NCBI GenBank assembly: GCA_021018995.1 | Contig: CM037585.1 | Coordinates: 124,896,831 to 124,960,830 of the forward strand | DNA: 64,000 nucleotides | DNA from: Chloranthus sessilifolius | Taxonomy: Eukaryota; Streptophyta; Magnoliopsida; Chloranthales; Chloranthaceae | Reading direction: 5' to 3' | Shown: positions 22,801 to 37,800 of the stretch, in pieces | How positions within the stretch are numbered: the first letter of the stretch is position 1 | How the letters are laid out: every line of letters starts with the position of its first letter | The notes under the pieces: generated by a model | What the model was told of the DNA's origin: nothing | The model's database searches: none | The model's input: only the letters and a program-made list of their open reading frames with translations | Made by a program: the position numbers and the translations under genes

Positions 22801-25800
22801 GAAACTCACGCAGGACCACAGAGCAAACAACAAGCCCCATCATCCTGACAGAGCCCAAAAGAGACTACGGGGTTAAAACTATCCCACAGAATGAGAAACT
22901 GCTGAAAGCCATCAGAAAAATCTGCCACCGAAGCCGCATTCCAACTGATCACTAAATTCCCAATATCTCGAATGACAAACTTGAACGGTTTGACCTTTCG
23001 TCTGAAAACTCTATTATTCCTCTCCAACCAAATAGCCCAAAACACCACATATACTATGAGAGGCCACAACTCCCTTTGATGACCCTCTACAGGAATCTCC
23101 TTCCACATTTCCATCATTTGAACAAGCTAGCAGGGAAGAATCCATGGGTCAAAAACTCGGAAATCCTGTACGTATTGGACTGCCCTCAAACCGATACGTA
23201 TCGTTTGTATCATCTGATACGTATTAGACGATACGTATCGGTATCGTCCAATATTTTGACCTATGGAAGAACCCACTGAAAATGAAATAAAGAGAATCTT
23301 ATACCAGATGGTTCGTGAGAACAGATAATGCAACAAAGTATGCGGCATAGATTCCCTCCCCCTCATGTAAAGAAGGCATTTGTTAAGATCCAAGATATTT
23401 CTTCTCACCAACTGATCCCTAGTCAGGATTCTACCTTGAACCACCGACCAAGAGAAAAACTTCACCTTTGGTGAAATTCTGACCTTCCAAAAACCTGACC
23501 ACCATCTGTGAGAACTGTGGTTCCCTTCATTACCCAAAAGAGAATCGTAGAAAGATTTCATCGAGAAGACACCTTTTGTGGTATTTTCCCAAATTCTTCA
23601 GTCCTCCCTATTAGCGATGTTAGGAGTTGTCCCCCGAATAACCACCATTAAATTTGCAAACTCCTCCATCTCCCATTCCCAAAGATTTCGCCGAGTACTC
23701 ACATTCCGGACGTAACCTCCATTAACCATCTGAACAAAGTCCCTAATAATCACATCCTTCGAATCCGAGAGCGTATAGATTCTCTGGAAGGCCGTCTGTA
23801 AGGGGTGCTCCCTGACCCATCTATCCTTCCAAAAGCAGATAAGCTGTCCATCACCCCAACTAAAAGAAATTCCTTTTTGAAAATCATTGAGAGATCCCTT
23901 TACCGCTTTCCACCAGGCTGAATCGTGACGTGAGATCCTCGGAACATTCCAAACTTCATCTGGAATATCATATTTAGAAGTAATCACTTGCCACTGCAGT
24001 TTGTCTCTATCTCTGTCGTCCCAAATCCTCCAAAACCATTTTGCGAGTAGGATTTTATTAACGAGCTGTAATCTTCTTATCCCAAATCCCTTGCAGCCGA
24101 CTATCACAACAATCCTCTCAGTTGACTAAGGGCAGTTTCTTTCGATCTCCTGCTCCTTCCCAAAGAAAGTCACAAACATTTTTCTCCATTTTCTTAGTTA
24201 TACTAACCAGAGCAAAAAAAAAGAGACATCGCAAAAATCGGTAGAGACGCAAAGTCGATTTTATTAAGGTTAATCTCCCCCCATTACTAAGCAGCTTACT
24301 TTTCCACCTTGTGAGTCTTTTTTGGAACCTTTGGACTACCGATTCCCATCTGCCAGCTCTGCACATCCCGAACCTAGAGGAATTTCGAGATACATAATCG
24401 ACAACCTATCTTTTTTACACCCAATAGAAGCCAGTACTTGATTCGTGTTTTCATTAGTCATATTGATTCCGCAAGACTAGACTTATGAAGGTTAATTCTC
24501 TGCCCCGAAACCCCTTCAAAGATAATTAGAAGATCAACGACTTTCACTTCTTGAACCCCACGACTTTCGTTACAAAACGCCATAGTATCATCAACATACT
24601 GGAGATGAGTAATAGACGGCCTATTCTCAGTCACCTTAAAACCCGCAATCAGATTTAGCTGTTCACCCCTCTGGAACAGTCTATGCAAAGCCTCCCCTAC
24701 ACAATTAAAGAGCATAGGTGACAACGGGTCTCCCTGATGAAGTCCCTGCTTATTCCGGAAGAAACCATGCAGAACACCATTGATCAAAACCGAGAACCGG
24801 ACCGAAGCAGAACAACCCTTCATCCATCTCCTCCATACAACTCCAAACCCCATTCTATAGAGGACCTAGTCAAGAAACTCCCACTGAACCCGGTTGTAGG
24901 CCTTCTCCATATCGATTTTGAAAATCCATCCCTTATCCTTCGCTTTTTAACCGAATCGAGAGTTTCCACAGCCGTAGCCGCTATATCCAACAGCTGTCTA
25001 CCCGGAATTAAGGCCCCTTGGACATTGGAAATAAGCGCCCAATGACTCCTTCAGGTGTTTGGCCAAGACTTTCATTTCAATTTTGTAAGCACACCTAGTA
25101 AGGCTAATCGGTCTGAAATCCAAAATCCGAAATCCGAAATGTTGGTAGCCCCTTCGCAATTCGAAATGAGAGCAATGAAAGTAGAATTTATACTCTTGAC
25201 CAATCTACTCGACGCATAAAACTCACACAAGAAACCCATGAAATCGGCACCAATAATACCCCAATTGGCTTTATAAAATTCCATAGTAAAACCGTCAGAA
25301 CCTGGTGGATCCCAGTTTCTCAATCGTTTTTACTTCATCCTCACTAAACGGCTTTTCCAAGAAATTAGCTTTTTCGGCATCTATAGAATTGAACATAATA
25401 CCATTCCGCAGAGGTCTGAGAACATCATCCGACGAGTATAGATCCTTACAAAAATCCACAATCTTGGTATGAATACTATTTGACCCCGTATACCTTGTGC
25501 CTTTAATAGTGATAGATGAAATTCGATTGCGCTTCCTTCTCCTATTCACCACTGAATGGAAAAATTTAGTGTTTCCATCTCCTTCCCGAAGCCAATGTGC
25601 TTTTAGACTTTTGACGCCATCGTTACTCCTCCAAAGCTTTTTTGTTAAAAGCCATTTTGAGGGCCAGCCAAATTTCTCTATCTTCCTGAGATAGAGGCAA
25701 GATTTCTTCCATTTAATCCAAGACCGCAATTTCGGACATGATGTTTTCTTTAATCTGAGACGTTTTCCCGAAAACATCTTTATTCCACTGTTTAATTTTA

Positions 25801-28800
25801 AATTTAAGGTTCTTCAGCGTAGCAGAGAAGATGAAGGATGTAGTTCCCCTGATGTTGTCCTGATTCCACCATCCGTGTACCCTCTCTTAGAAATCATCCA
25901 TCTTCAACCACAAATTATCAAATCTGAAGGGGCCTGGAGCGGAGCCTCCTTTGGAACCATCGTTGAACGTAAGAACAATCAGCTTGTAATCCAAGATCAC
26001 AGTAGCCCAACTGATGCAGAATTTAGATTTGCATGTTTGGATCGTGGCCGGGTCAAACGAAGAAAGTCAACAAGGAAGAAGTGGACCCATAAATGAGCTT
26101 TCAAATGGCCAGTGAAGCAAAGTTCGTCAACATACTACGGACGTCTGTGGCTTCAGAATGGACGACCTTGAAAATAAATGCCTTATGTTTTTGTAAACAC
26201 TGTAGACGACGGATGCCCGTGAACAGAGGACGGACATCCGTGGTTGCAGGACGGACGTCCGTAAGTTGGCAGTTTTAGTTGCTTTCTTATTTCTAATTTA
26301 TGTTTAGTTAATATTTTTTTAGCCTATATAAAGGCATGTAAAGACATTATTTAGGAGTTAATGATGAATGAAAAAATTTAATTGCTTTTGTGCATCTTGT
26401 GAAAGAGTGGATCTTTTGTAGAAAACTTGTGAAGAGTTTTCGCCTTTGAGGAGTGATTCTTCAAAGTTATCGTTGGTGTGAAGCCGACAAGCCTCTTTGG
26501 AGCGAATATGAATATCTCTTATCTTATTCTTTTATTTTTTTTTTGTTTTAATTGAAGATTGAGAACCATAACCCCTATCATGCGAGATTTATGCTATTTT
26601 AGGGTTAGCATGCGATTTTCCTGCATCACCAACATTGAACCCCTGGATCATTCATCAGATCCAAGAAATCAACCCCACAAAAAAATTTGTCTAGTCTAAA
26701 CAGAGTAGGATCATCTTGACCATTGGTCCACAGAAACCTTCCTCCTGATATTCCCAAGTCAAAAAGAGATCCTTGAGAAATAAACTCCGTAAACAGATCT
26801 TTGGAAGTAGATCAATGACGCCTCTGTTTTTTTCATCGACATTGCAGAGGGCATTAAAGTCCCCCCTAATACAAACCGGGCTATCCCATTTGGAGATGGC
26901 GACAATTCGAAAAAGAAATCTCTTCTCAATCTATTATCCGTGGGGCCATAAACTGTGATAGCCACCCACTTGTGCCCATCTCGACAGTTCTGTAACAAAG
27001 CAGCCACCGAGAAGCTACCTATCTCCGAGTCCAAGAGTTTGAAACGGTTAGAATCTCAAGCCAACAGAATTCCACCCCTCGTTCCATCTGCTTCTAGAGC
27101 CAACCAATCCCACGATCTGGCGCCAATAGTAGAGCGGACCTTAAGGTCATTGACCTCCCATTTTTGTCTCTTGCAACCTGATCACCTCCGGTTTTTGTTG
27201 CATAGCAAAAGTTTTGACCAAAGCCCTTTTATCGAGTTCCCCAAGCCCTCTCACATTCCAAGCTACAAACTTCATCAAGAAAAATAGAGAAAAAAACTCC
27301 CATTCCGGCATAGAGCACATCCCCTTAAGTGCCCCCAAGCAGGGAGCCCTTCGACTGCGATTCCACTGATTTGGCCCTATTTCGACTCTGTCCCTTCTTC
27401 ATTCGAGAATACGAGAGTCCCCATCGTGATCTAACATGATATTGCTTGCCCTTGTGTCGATCCGCCTTCGCCAACTATTGCCCTCTAGAAAGAATATCAC
27501 AATATATCTTTAAGAGCCCTTTACGGTTATCGTTGAAAGAAACTCCCAAAACTTCCCCCAATCTAAGAAGTCGTTCACCATCTTGTAGCATATTATCGTC
27601 TGTCAAAAGCCGATTCAAGTCACAATCTGAAGAGCATTGAGCAATTGTGATTGAGCCATGGATAAAAAGATTTGAAATCTTTTCTTCCTGGAACCCTAAA
27701 TATCCCAGTTCACGGTTTTCCAGGTATCAGCCACCAACAGCTGTTGGGGCTGCACACCTATCTGGATCGGATTCACCTTTAGAGCACAGATCTGAGATAG
27801 GGGGGGGGGGGGTGTGTGAAACCTATATGGTTTGTTTCGGTTCTTCACTCCCCATCTATTGAAAGCAGTCTCGTGTGGTTTGGATGTTGATTTTTGTGGG
27901 ATATATGGCACAAAACTGTGTATTGGATTGATCTTTGGTGACAACAGTGATGGCTACAGTGGCTATATGCCTTGGAATGTTGAAGTGAAGGTCGTGTGAC
28001 CTGTGTAGCAGCTTGTATAGCAGAATTGCTGCATAGCCTAGTGTGAGTTGCTGTATTGTGTTGATTATTAACTGTGAAGGCTGTGTTCTTGCTTGTGAAG
28101 CATTGGTAATGTGTTGATTATTGCCTGTGAAGGCTGTGCTCTTACTTGTGAAGCACTTGTAGACTCTGTAGCTTGAAGGAAAGTGTGGATTGAGTTTGTT
28201 CAGCTTGTGGAAGCTGGTTTTGATATGGAGGTCAGCAAGGTCTTTATCGGTAGTTGGTGTAGCTGTATAGCCCTTGATTCACTGTGAAAGATTAACCCTA
28301 ATCAACAGTGGGTTGTGTAATCTGGTATTGTGCACAAAATCAGTTTTTGTAGCCGCAGTGTGGTTGTGGAACCTGGCAGTGGGTTGTGGAACCCAGTTAT
28401 GTGGGCAGAGTTTGTTTTTGCAGTTGTGTGAGGTTGCCTTGACGTTGTGAAACCTGCTAGTGGGTTGTGGAACCCAATTTTGTCCGCAGAATCTGTTTTT
28501 GCAGCTATATTGTAGATGTGGTGAATCAGCCCCTCTTGCTTTTCTCCCTTTCTTACTCTTCGATCCTAATAACTGGTACAACCGTCCCCTTTGGCGTTGG
28601 TGTTGGCCACGAAAAGATCACCCTATTCAGTAACAAAGTAGGCCTATTAGCCGGAGGTATATCTAGTAGGTAACCGGGCCTTCGTGTACCCTTGAATCCT
28701 TGTTACTTGGAGGGGCTGTTCTCTGTTTTTGCCCTGTTTTGAAGAATTACCCATTACTTGTATTGATGTATCTCATCTATGGAGGAAAAAATGCCATGAT

Positions 28801-31800
28801 TGGTGGCATATGTTCTATGATTGAATTGAAGAATAGATACAATATTCTTGGAGTTGAAACGGATGCTAGTAGATCCGCTCATGTCTGCAATTCTCTTGAC
28901 ATCTCTTGGATTGTTGATTCTGGTGCCACTGATTATATGATGGGGATGTCTTCTTTGTTCCAAGTTTTGACTCCCACGCCTGCTAAATGACATATTCGTG
29001 TTGCTGATGGATCCCTTGTTCCTGTTACTAGTAGAGGGATTGTCCAAGCTGGTTCTCTCCCTTTACTCTCTACATTCTTTGTTCCGAAAGTGTCTATCAA
29101 TCTTTTGTTTGTTAGTAGTCTTGCTAAAAATCAAAATTGTAGTGTTGCTTTTTTCCCTTCCCATTGTGTCTTTCATGGTCTGTCAGCAGGAAAGGTTATT
29201 GGTCATGGCCGAGAAGATAGATGGCTCCACACATTTGAAGAACAAGGGAATTATACAAATTAAAGGGGTAAAAAAACTGTAGCTGTTGCAGCTTCCTCCA
29301 TTGGAGAGATTGAATTGTGGCATGCACATTGTGGTCATGTGCCTTTACCATGACTGAAGATTTTATTCCCAGAAAAGTTCCAAGCAGTTGAGAATATCCC
29401 CTTCAACTGTAAAGTGTGCGAACTCTTGAAGCACACTCAAGTGTCCTATCGGAGTACTGGTCTTTTTTGAAGTCACACTCTGATGTGTGGGGACCAGCCC
29501 CAACTACCTCAATACTTGGGTATCCTTTGTTGATAATTATAGTCGTCTCACTACCATACACGTGATGAAAACCAAAGAAGAAGTTGCTTCTGTTTTTTCG
29601 GTTTGCCATAAACTCATTCAAAATCAATTCCATATTACCATAGAGTCTCTTCGTTCTGATAATGAAGGGGAGTATTGTTCTCATCTACTCTAGTCCTACT
29701 TATAAAACCATAGGATTGAGTGGCAGATATCATGCCCATCAGCATGTTAACCCCCTTTAAGCCTCTTTTTCCTGTTCCTCCACGAGTCTTTGGTTGTGTA
29801 GCCTTTGCTCAAATACCTGAAATCAGCCGTCACAAATTGGATCCCAAAGCTGTCCGATGTATCTTTGTTGAATATCCTCCATCACAGAAAGGGTATAAAT
29901 TGTATGATCCCCTCATGAGGAGGAGATTTGTGTCTATGGATGTTACATTTTTTATGGATACTCCCTTCACCAAACTTCAGGGGGAGAAAGAGATAAGAAA
30001 AGAAATTCCTAGTGTGCTTCCTATCGTGGTGGATGTGGAAGAAGATCAAGAGAAGGAAAAAGAAGGGGTATAGAGGAGTAGGCTCAATTTGATAGATATG
30101 GAAAATGGAAAGTCTTTGTGAGGAAGGAGTCTAAGTTTCAAAACTTAGATTCAACAAGAACCTACATCTAAGGACATAGAAGTACAGGAAGAGCCCCTCT
30201 CTCAGGCCATCGACCAGATATCTTCTCCAGAGGCAGATCCTCTTACTGATGTTGATCTTCCCATTGCTCAACGAAAGGGTACTATATCCTAATAAAAAAT
30301 TCGTCTCTTATAAGGGTTTGTCTACTTCTTATTTTTTCCTTTGTGTCTTCTTTGGATTCTATTTCTACTCCAACCACTGTTTCTAGTATTTTGTCTCAAC
30401 CATTGTGGGAAGAAGCTATGATTCGGGCGATGAATGCCTTGGAGCATAACAAGACATGGATTTTGTAGACTTACCTGAGTGTAAGAAAGTTGTGGGATGC
30501 AAGTGGGTGTACACTGTGAAATATAGGTCAGATGGTTTAGTAGAAAGATATAAAGCTAGATTGGTAGCAAAGGTATTCATTTAGACTCAAGGGGTTGAAT
30601 ATCAAGAAAAGTTTGCTCCAGTTGTAAAATCGAATACTATCGAAGTCCTCTTATCTGTAGCCGCCTACAAGGGATGACCCTTGTCACAGTTGGATGTTAA
30701 GAATGCATTCCTTCATGGTGATCTAAGGGAGCAAGTCTATATGGCACTCCCACCCGACTTTGTTAAACATGGGGAGATTGGGAAAGTGTGCAAACTCAAG
30801 AAGTCTATCTATGGATTAGAGCAATCTCCAAGTGTCTGGTTTTAGAAGTTTAGTAAGCCGTAATGGGTTATGGATATCAGAGAAGTTACTACAATCACAC
30901 CTTGTTTGTGAAGAAAGGGGTGCATACTACTGCCAACTTGGTGTATGTGGATGATATTGTCATCACAGGAGATGATAGTGAATAAATAGTATGTTTGAAA
31001 GAACACTTTCGTAGGGCCTTTGAAATCAAGGTTGGAGCCCTCTAAAGTACTTTCTAGGTATTGAGGTGGCAAGGTCCAAGAATGGGATTGCGTTGTTACA
31101 AAGAAAATACACTTTGGATGGAGCTATGTCTCAAAGAGCACATGAGGGTATGTGGTTGAAACAGATCCTATCTGATTTGAGAGTTCATGCTACCTTGCCT
31201 ATGACTCTTTATGGTGATAATGAGGCTACACATCATACTGCAGAGAATCCGGTCTATCATAAAAGGACAAGCATATTGAAGTTGACTGCCATTCATTCAA
31301 GAGAAGATTGAATCAAAGAAGATTCCCATACCTCAAGTCCGTTTTGAAGATCAGCTGGTCGACATTCTCACTAAAGATGTTGGCGGAAAGAGACTCTTTG
31401 ACCTCACCTCCAAGTTGGGCATGATTGATATATATGCTCCAACTTGAGAGGGACTGTAGGTGACATGGGTCAAAATATTGTCCGGTACTGATATGTATCG
31501 GACGATACATATCGGTTTTGGACTTGAACGATATGATACATTGGGTTTTTATCGCCCCCCTTAAAAAACAGTCAAATTATCGTTCAAAGTATCGTTTGTA
31601 TCGTTCGTATCGGACAATAATTTGAAATTATCATCAAATTATCGGTGTTGTTGTTTTTTTTTTTTTTGGGGGAAAAAACCGGAAAGTATCGTTCGGAACT
31701 GATACGTATCGGTTTTGGGGCTGGACGATACATATCGAAAATCCGAGATTTTGATCCATGGTAGGTGATGTAGTATGGAAATATAATAGTTGGTGTTCGA

Positions 31801-34800
31801 CTAGTACTTTTGGGTAAGTAGAGCATCTTACGTACTTTTCTTTGTTTAATATCCTTGTAATCCGCGATGTAATGATCTAGTATATAAATGTTAATACATT
31901 GGGAAGAGAGCTAAGAAAGCATCTCAACCCTGTTTCTTTATCTTCTTCTTCCTCCTTACCTAACCATAACCCTACTTAGCGCTACACAAATTAACTAGCA
32001 ATTGGTGGATGTCGTTGTTACTGCCCATGAAGCAGTTCATTCTGTTCATAAAAGAAGGGACCCTGGACTGATCTTCAAAATTGACATGGAAAAAGCCTAA
32101 GACTTGGTTAACTAGAACTTTCTTTAGTACTTAATGGAGAGAATGGGCTTCAGAGGAAATTGGAGGAATTGGATAAGGGGTTGCTCTGCTTTGGCTAGGT
32201 TCTCGGTTCTTATCAACAACTCTCCGAATGGGTAATTCCACAGCTCCAGAGCATGGATCAAAATATCGTCCGATACCGATACATATCGGACGATACGTAT
32301 CGGTATTGGACTCGAACGATACATTGAATGTATCGTCCGATACAGACTGGTACCGATACGTATCGTTTTGGAGCTCAGACGATACGTATCGGTAACCCGA
32401 TATTTTAACCCATGCTCCAGAGGCCTTAGACAAGGAGATCCACTATCGCCAATGCTCTTTAATATTGTTGGGGAGGCTCTGCATAGGCTTCTTCAAAGAT
32501 GCGTGACCTTATTGGCTTCAGAGTGGCTAACAATAGTTAAACTATTAACCACCTTCAGTATGCCGACTGTATCATAATCTTTTGTTGCCACCAACGATGA
32601 AGTACAAGCAGTGACTAACATCCTAATTGTTTATGACGCCGTCTTGGATCAGAGAGTTAACCTGCATAAGTCAGATGGCTGGGATTAATGTCAATCAGGG
32701 GACCTTGATTAACCTGGCTAACAAGGTGGGATGTCTGCAGGACAAACTATCACTTACCTACCTCAGCCTCCTCTTGGAGTGGTGAAACTTAAAGCACATA
32801 TGTGGGAACCGGTCGTCCACAAATTCCAAAAGAGACTGGCAGGTTGGAAAAGTAAGATGCTCGGTAATGGAAGCAGAGTTACCCTAATCAAATCCACATT
32901 TGCAACCCTTCCTATATTTTTCATGTCTATGTTTACTGCACCGGTGAAAGTGATACAACAACTCCACAAGATTGTTAGAGACTTTCTTTGGGAGGGTGGG
33001 AGGCAGAACAAGAAATCCCATCTCCTCAATTGGGACATCTTCTGCAATGATAAGAAACAGGGAGGGCTGGGGAAAAGGAAGTTGGCGATTGTCAACAAGG
33101 CACTACTTGGGAAGTGGCTTTGTGTTGATGTGTCTATAGGATTTATCATTCAGTTGGTGTTGGTGTGTGTGTGAGAGTGCCATTTGCTTTCCTTTATATG
33201 TAAGCGGGTGTGTTAGTGATAATGGGTGTGCCATCAATAGTTTGTAAGTGATATAAATATTAATAATGGAAGAGGGCTTGGGTAACAAGAACTCGACCCT
33301 ATTTTTTCCACAACTTTTCCTCTCTATTAATAATGGAAGGGGGTTTGGGTAACAAGAACTCAACCCTATTAATAATGGAAGCGGCGGGTTTGGGTAACAA
33401 GAGGGTTTGAATATGAAGTTTTTAAACATTTTCTTGATCAAAATTTTCTTCTAGTGATTTTCCCTTCTTCATCGACATGATTTGACGACCTTAAGATGGT
33501 GTTTCGAAGAGATCTTTGTGGAAACAGTCCACGGTTTTTTGAGCAGTGGATCTTCGTGTGGTGACTTTAGGGATCGAGATTCAATTTGTTTAGACCGAAT
33601 TAAGCTGCATAATCTTCCTGTAACTTTCTTTTTTCAGATTGACATCACGTGTGAAAGATCTATGGATTTTAGTGATTCCACGTTTTTTGGTTGAATCACG
33701 TTTTTCTGGGCATACAGATTTCTGTGTGTGGAATCTGTTTCAAAAGTTGGCTGTATCTGATTTGGTTTTTATTGTGGTTGCTTTGAATCTGTCCCATGTC
33801 ATTTGGATGAGAATCAAGGTAGTTGTGACGTTTTTTGTGTATCGAACCATGGGAAACTTGTCTGTTTTTGAGAAAAACAGGGACGCGGTGTAGCGTCGAC
33901 GCTGTTTGAGGGCTGTCGTGTTAGTTGTGAAGCCCAATGATCTGTGCAGTGTGAATTTTGGAGATGTCTGACATATTAGGAGAGTGTAGACTCTTTGTTT
34001 GTAGTTGGAAAAGAGGTTTTAACATCTCAGTTGTTGCTGTGTTGTCTACCAGGTGTTTGTTGAATTGACTCTGAAGGCATTTATTATTTTTTGTTGGGAT
34101 TGCTGTGTAGACAGCTTCATTATTGATGCATCTCAACTATGGAAGAGAGCCAAATGGTGATTGGTGGTAGATGTATTGCTAGTGTTGATGAGAAGGATGT
34201 TACTGGATCTGCACATGCCTCTGTCTCTTCTTGTACCTCATGGATTATTGACTCCGGTGCTACTGATCATATAACAAGTGTATCGTCTCTATTCTATACT
34301 CTGTCCCCTTTGCTAGGACATTGTCTCATTCAGGTTGCTGATGGATTTGTGGTTCCTGTTGTTGGTAAAGGGACGGTTCAAGCTGGTTCTCTCTCCTTAC
34401 AGTCTATTTTATATGTTCCAAAAATGCACTGTGACCTTCTTTCCCTCCTATTGTGTTTTTCAAGACTTGTCAACCGGGACGGTGATTGGTCATGGTATAG
34501 AGGATAGAGAGCTATACATATTTGAAGATCGAAGAGTTCATGATAATCAAATAATTTAGAGGCCTGTTGTTGTTGCTGCTTTTTCTGTTGACAAGATACA
34601 TTTCTGGTATGCTCATTGTGTCTCGTCCATCTTTCGAGGTTGAGCATTCTGTTTCCTGAAAAGTGTAAGAATGTGGAAAGTAATATCTGGAGAAGTCAAG
34701 TGTGTGAACTCTCAAAATTACAAAGGTTCCTTATCCTCCTAGTGGTAATCGAAGTAGTACTACATTTGAGATTGTTCATTCTGATGTGTGGGGACCTTCT

Positions 34801-37800
34801 CCTGTTGTCCCCATTTGTGGTTATTGTTACTTAGTCTCTTTCATTGATGATTGCACACGTTGCACTGTTGTTCTTGATGAAGTCAAAAGATGAAGTTGCT
34901 ACTTTGTTCTCAACCTTTCTTCAGTTGGTCCATACTCAATTTAATGCACATGTGAAAGTCTTATGTTCGGATAACAGTGGTGAATATTCTTCTCACCCTA
35001 TTCAAATATATCTTTGCAAGCATTGGATTGTTTGGGAAACCACATGTCCTTACACCCCACAACAAAATGGGGGGATGCCGTCCTTACGTCTTATTTGATA
35101 AATCGTATGCCTACTCCCATTCTACGGGGTGAGTGTCCTTTCCAGCTATTGTATCCTACCAAAAATCTCTTTCTTGTCCCACCTTGTATGTATGGTTGTT
35201 TGTGTTTTGCCCATGTTCCTGCTGTTCAACGTACTAATTTGGATCCTAAAGCCATTCAATGTATGTTTATTGGGTATCCTTCCACACAATAGAGGTACAA
35301 ATGTTTTGATCCTTTGACTCCTCGGGTTTGTATGACCATGGATGTTACTTTCTATGAAGATACCCCCTACTCCAAGCTTAAGGGAGAGAATTTTCAGTGC
35401 CCTCTTCAAGGGGGAATGGTGTTGACGAGGACTTTGGTATGCTACCTGGTATGCTGCCTGGTATGCTACCTAGTATGGATATGGTAGAAGAATATGATGA
35501 AGAGATAACAAAGCATGATAAAGAGGGGATTGTAGAGGAGCAGCCCCAATCTGGAAAGTGTGAAAAAATCAAGAAAATTCTTTGTGCAGAAGAAGTTTAA
35601 GGAGCCACAAGTTCAAGATGAGAATCAGTCTCAAGGTGAACCTCTCTTTCAGACCATTGACCAGGATCCTTCTCTAGAGACAAGTCCAGTTTCTAATCTC
35701 GATCTCCCCATTGCCCTCCAGAAGGTTCTTCGATCTTTCACTCGACATTCATCGGTAAGTATGTATCTTATCATGCCTTTTCTCCATCTCATAAAACATT
35801 CATATCTTCCTTGGAATCTCTTTCTATTTCTATACTTGTGTTTCTGATGCTCTAGTCTAACCTCAGTCAAAAGAGGCCATGATGCAGGAAATGAGCGCTC
35901 TGGAACTAAACAAGGCTCGAGACATTGTTGAACTTCCTATATGAAAGAAAGTTGTTGGATGTAGGTGTGTCTACATCGTGAAATACGGACCAGATGGTGA
36001 GATAGAAAGATATAAAGCAAGACTTGATGCAAGGGGGTTCACACCATGGATCAAAATTCAAACCGAAATCACGTATCGGAATATACGATATCGAATATCG
36101 AGATTATGTCAGACGATACATTGAATGTATCGTCCGGTATATACCATATAAACCACCGATACTGATACGTATCGGTATCGGACGAAATTTTGATCCATGG
36201 TTCACACAAACTCAGGGAGTTGATTACCAGGAAACTTTTGCTCCTGTGGAAAAATCAAATACAATAAGGGTGCTCCTATCCCTCTCAGTGTTAAAAGATT
36301 GGCCACTATATCAGTTAGCTGTGAAGAATGCATTCTTATATGGTGATTTGAAAGAGGACGTTTATATGGCCTTCCTGGTCTTACTACACATAAGGGGGAG
36401 AAAGATAAAGTGTGCAGGCTTAGGAAAGCCATCTATGGATTGGAGCAGTTACTGAGAACATGATTTAAAAAATTTAGTGATGTTATGATGAGTTCTGGCT
36501 ATTAGAGGAGCCACTTTGATCATACTCTATTTGTATAGAAGGGTGTGAAGACTACAACTCTTGTTTTGTTTGTGGATGATATCATTGTCATAGGGGATGA
36601 CAGTGATGAAATTATGAAATTGAAGGAGTACTTGAGTAAAGTGTTTGATATCAAAGACTTGGGCCCCTTGAAGTATTTCTTAGGAATCGAAGTGGCAAGG
36701 TCAATATAGGGTATTAACCTATTACAGAGAAAGTACACTTTTGATGTCTTGAGTCATATTAGTGGAGAATGGGGTGAGCCCTTAAAGGATATAAAAAAAT
36801 ATCAATAGTTAGCTGGAAAACTTATCTATCTCACCATGACTCGGCCAAATATTGCCTATGCTGTGAATGTAGTGAGTCAGGACATGCATACTCCTAGGAC
36901 TATTCGTCTTGATGTTGTTTACATGATTTTGAGATATTTAAAGGGAAGCCCAGGTAGATGCCTTCTCTATAGAAACAAAGGTCACTAGGATGTTGAAGTG
37001 TTCACAGACTCAGACTGGGCTGGTTCACTAAGTGATAGGAGGTCTACCACTAGGGCTGCAACCGAGCCGAGCCCGAGCTTGGGTCAACTCTAGTTCGGCT
37101 CTACTTTATACGAGTCGAGCTGGAACTTGGTTCTAGCCCCTTCGAGCCTAAAAAGTCTGAGCTCTAGCTCGGTTCTATCGAGTTCGAGTCGGTCTGAGCT
37201 GAACTTCGAGCTAAATAAGTTTTATTATAAATTTTTTTCCTAATGTTATTTTAAACAATATCTTCTTTTTTTAATAAATGAAAGATTTAATAAAATTTAT
37301 AAATGAAAGCTCTAATATCTTTTAATCCCTTATGGTGTGTTTGGATTAAGGGGAAATTAACGATTCCCATGGGTCGGAATCCATTTTCCCATCTTTTCTG
37401 GTGTTTGGGTGGACATATAAGCTCGGAAAGTATGGACGCCTTTTTCCTCTCTTTTCCAAAAAATTAGTACGAGGGGACCCCTTGAACTTTGCTTTTTCCG
37501 AGCCCTCGGAAAACATTATAATGAATTGATTCGGCCAACTGAAACGATAGTAAAATCTCCCAGAACTATCTAATGGGTATCTTTATTTTAGACTCAGGGG
37601 TTGTCTGTTCTCAACTCGGGTTTGACGTGCTTAAACTGTTGACTACTTTGAACCAGATGATGGACATCGTATTTTGCCCCAATCTTCAAGAAAATAGATC
37701 TTGAAATTATGGTCCTACCATCGGACGGTCAGATTTGATTTTACCTGACATGCATCCTAAAAAGTAATATGTGGGCCTCGTTTGATGTATGCCCATGATC

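Larger units (their letters stand above)
22695..27640 (-). mobile_element. LINE-B: non-LTR retrotransposon
   Basis: The minus-strand order is an ORF1-like end (about 27450-27640), endonuclease (26759-27338), linker (25295-25777), RT (24118-25323) and zf-RVT end (22806-23561), with an A tail seen as a T run at 22695-22703. It is interrupted by the solo LTR at 26012-26628 and the MITE-2a copy at 23143-23265. Many stops make it inactive. Confidence 0.86.
27641..31986 (+). mobile_element. Co-C: Ty1/copia, 5' truncated
   Basis: It has a leader (27641-28700) with internal repeats and a tRNA-Met-like primer segment (aggtatcag near 27722), a polyprotein remnant (28700-31440), a polypurine tract and a 3' LTR (31455-31986). 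The 5' LTR is not found. Protease, integrase and RT wording is close to Co-D, so the two belong to related families. Confidence 0.82.
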
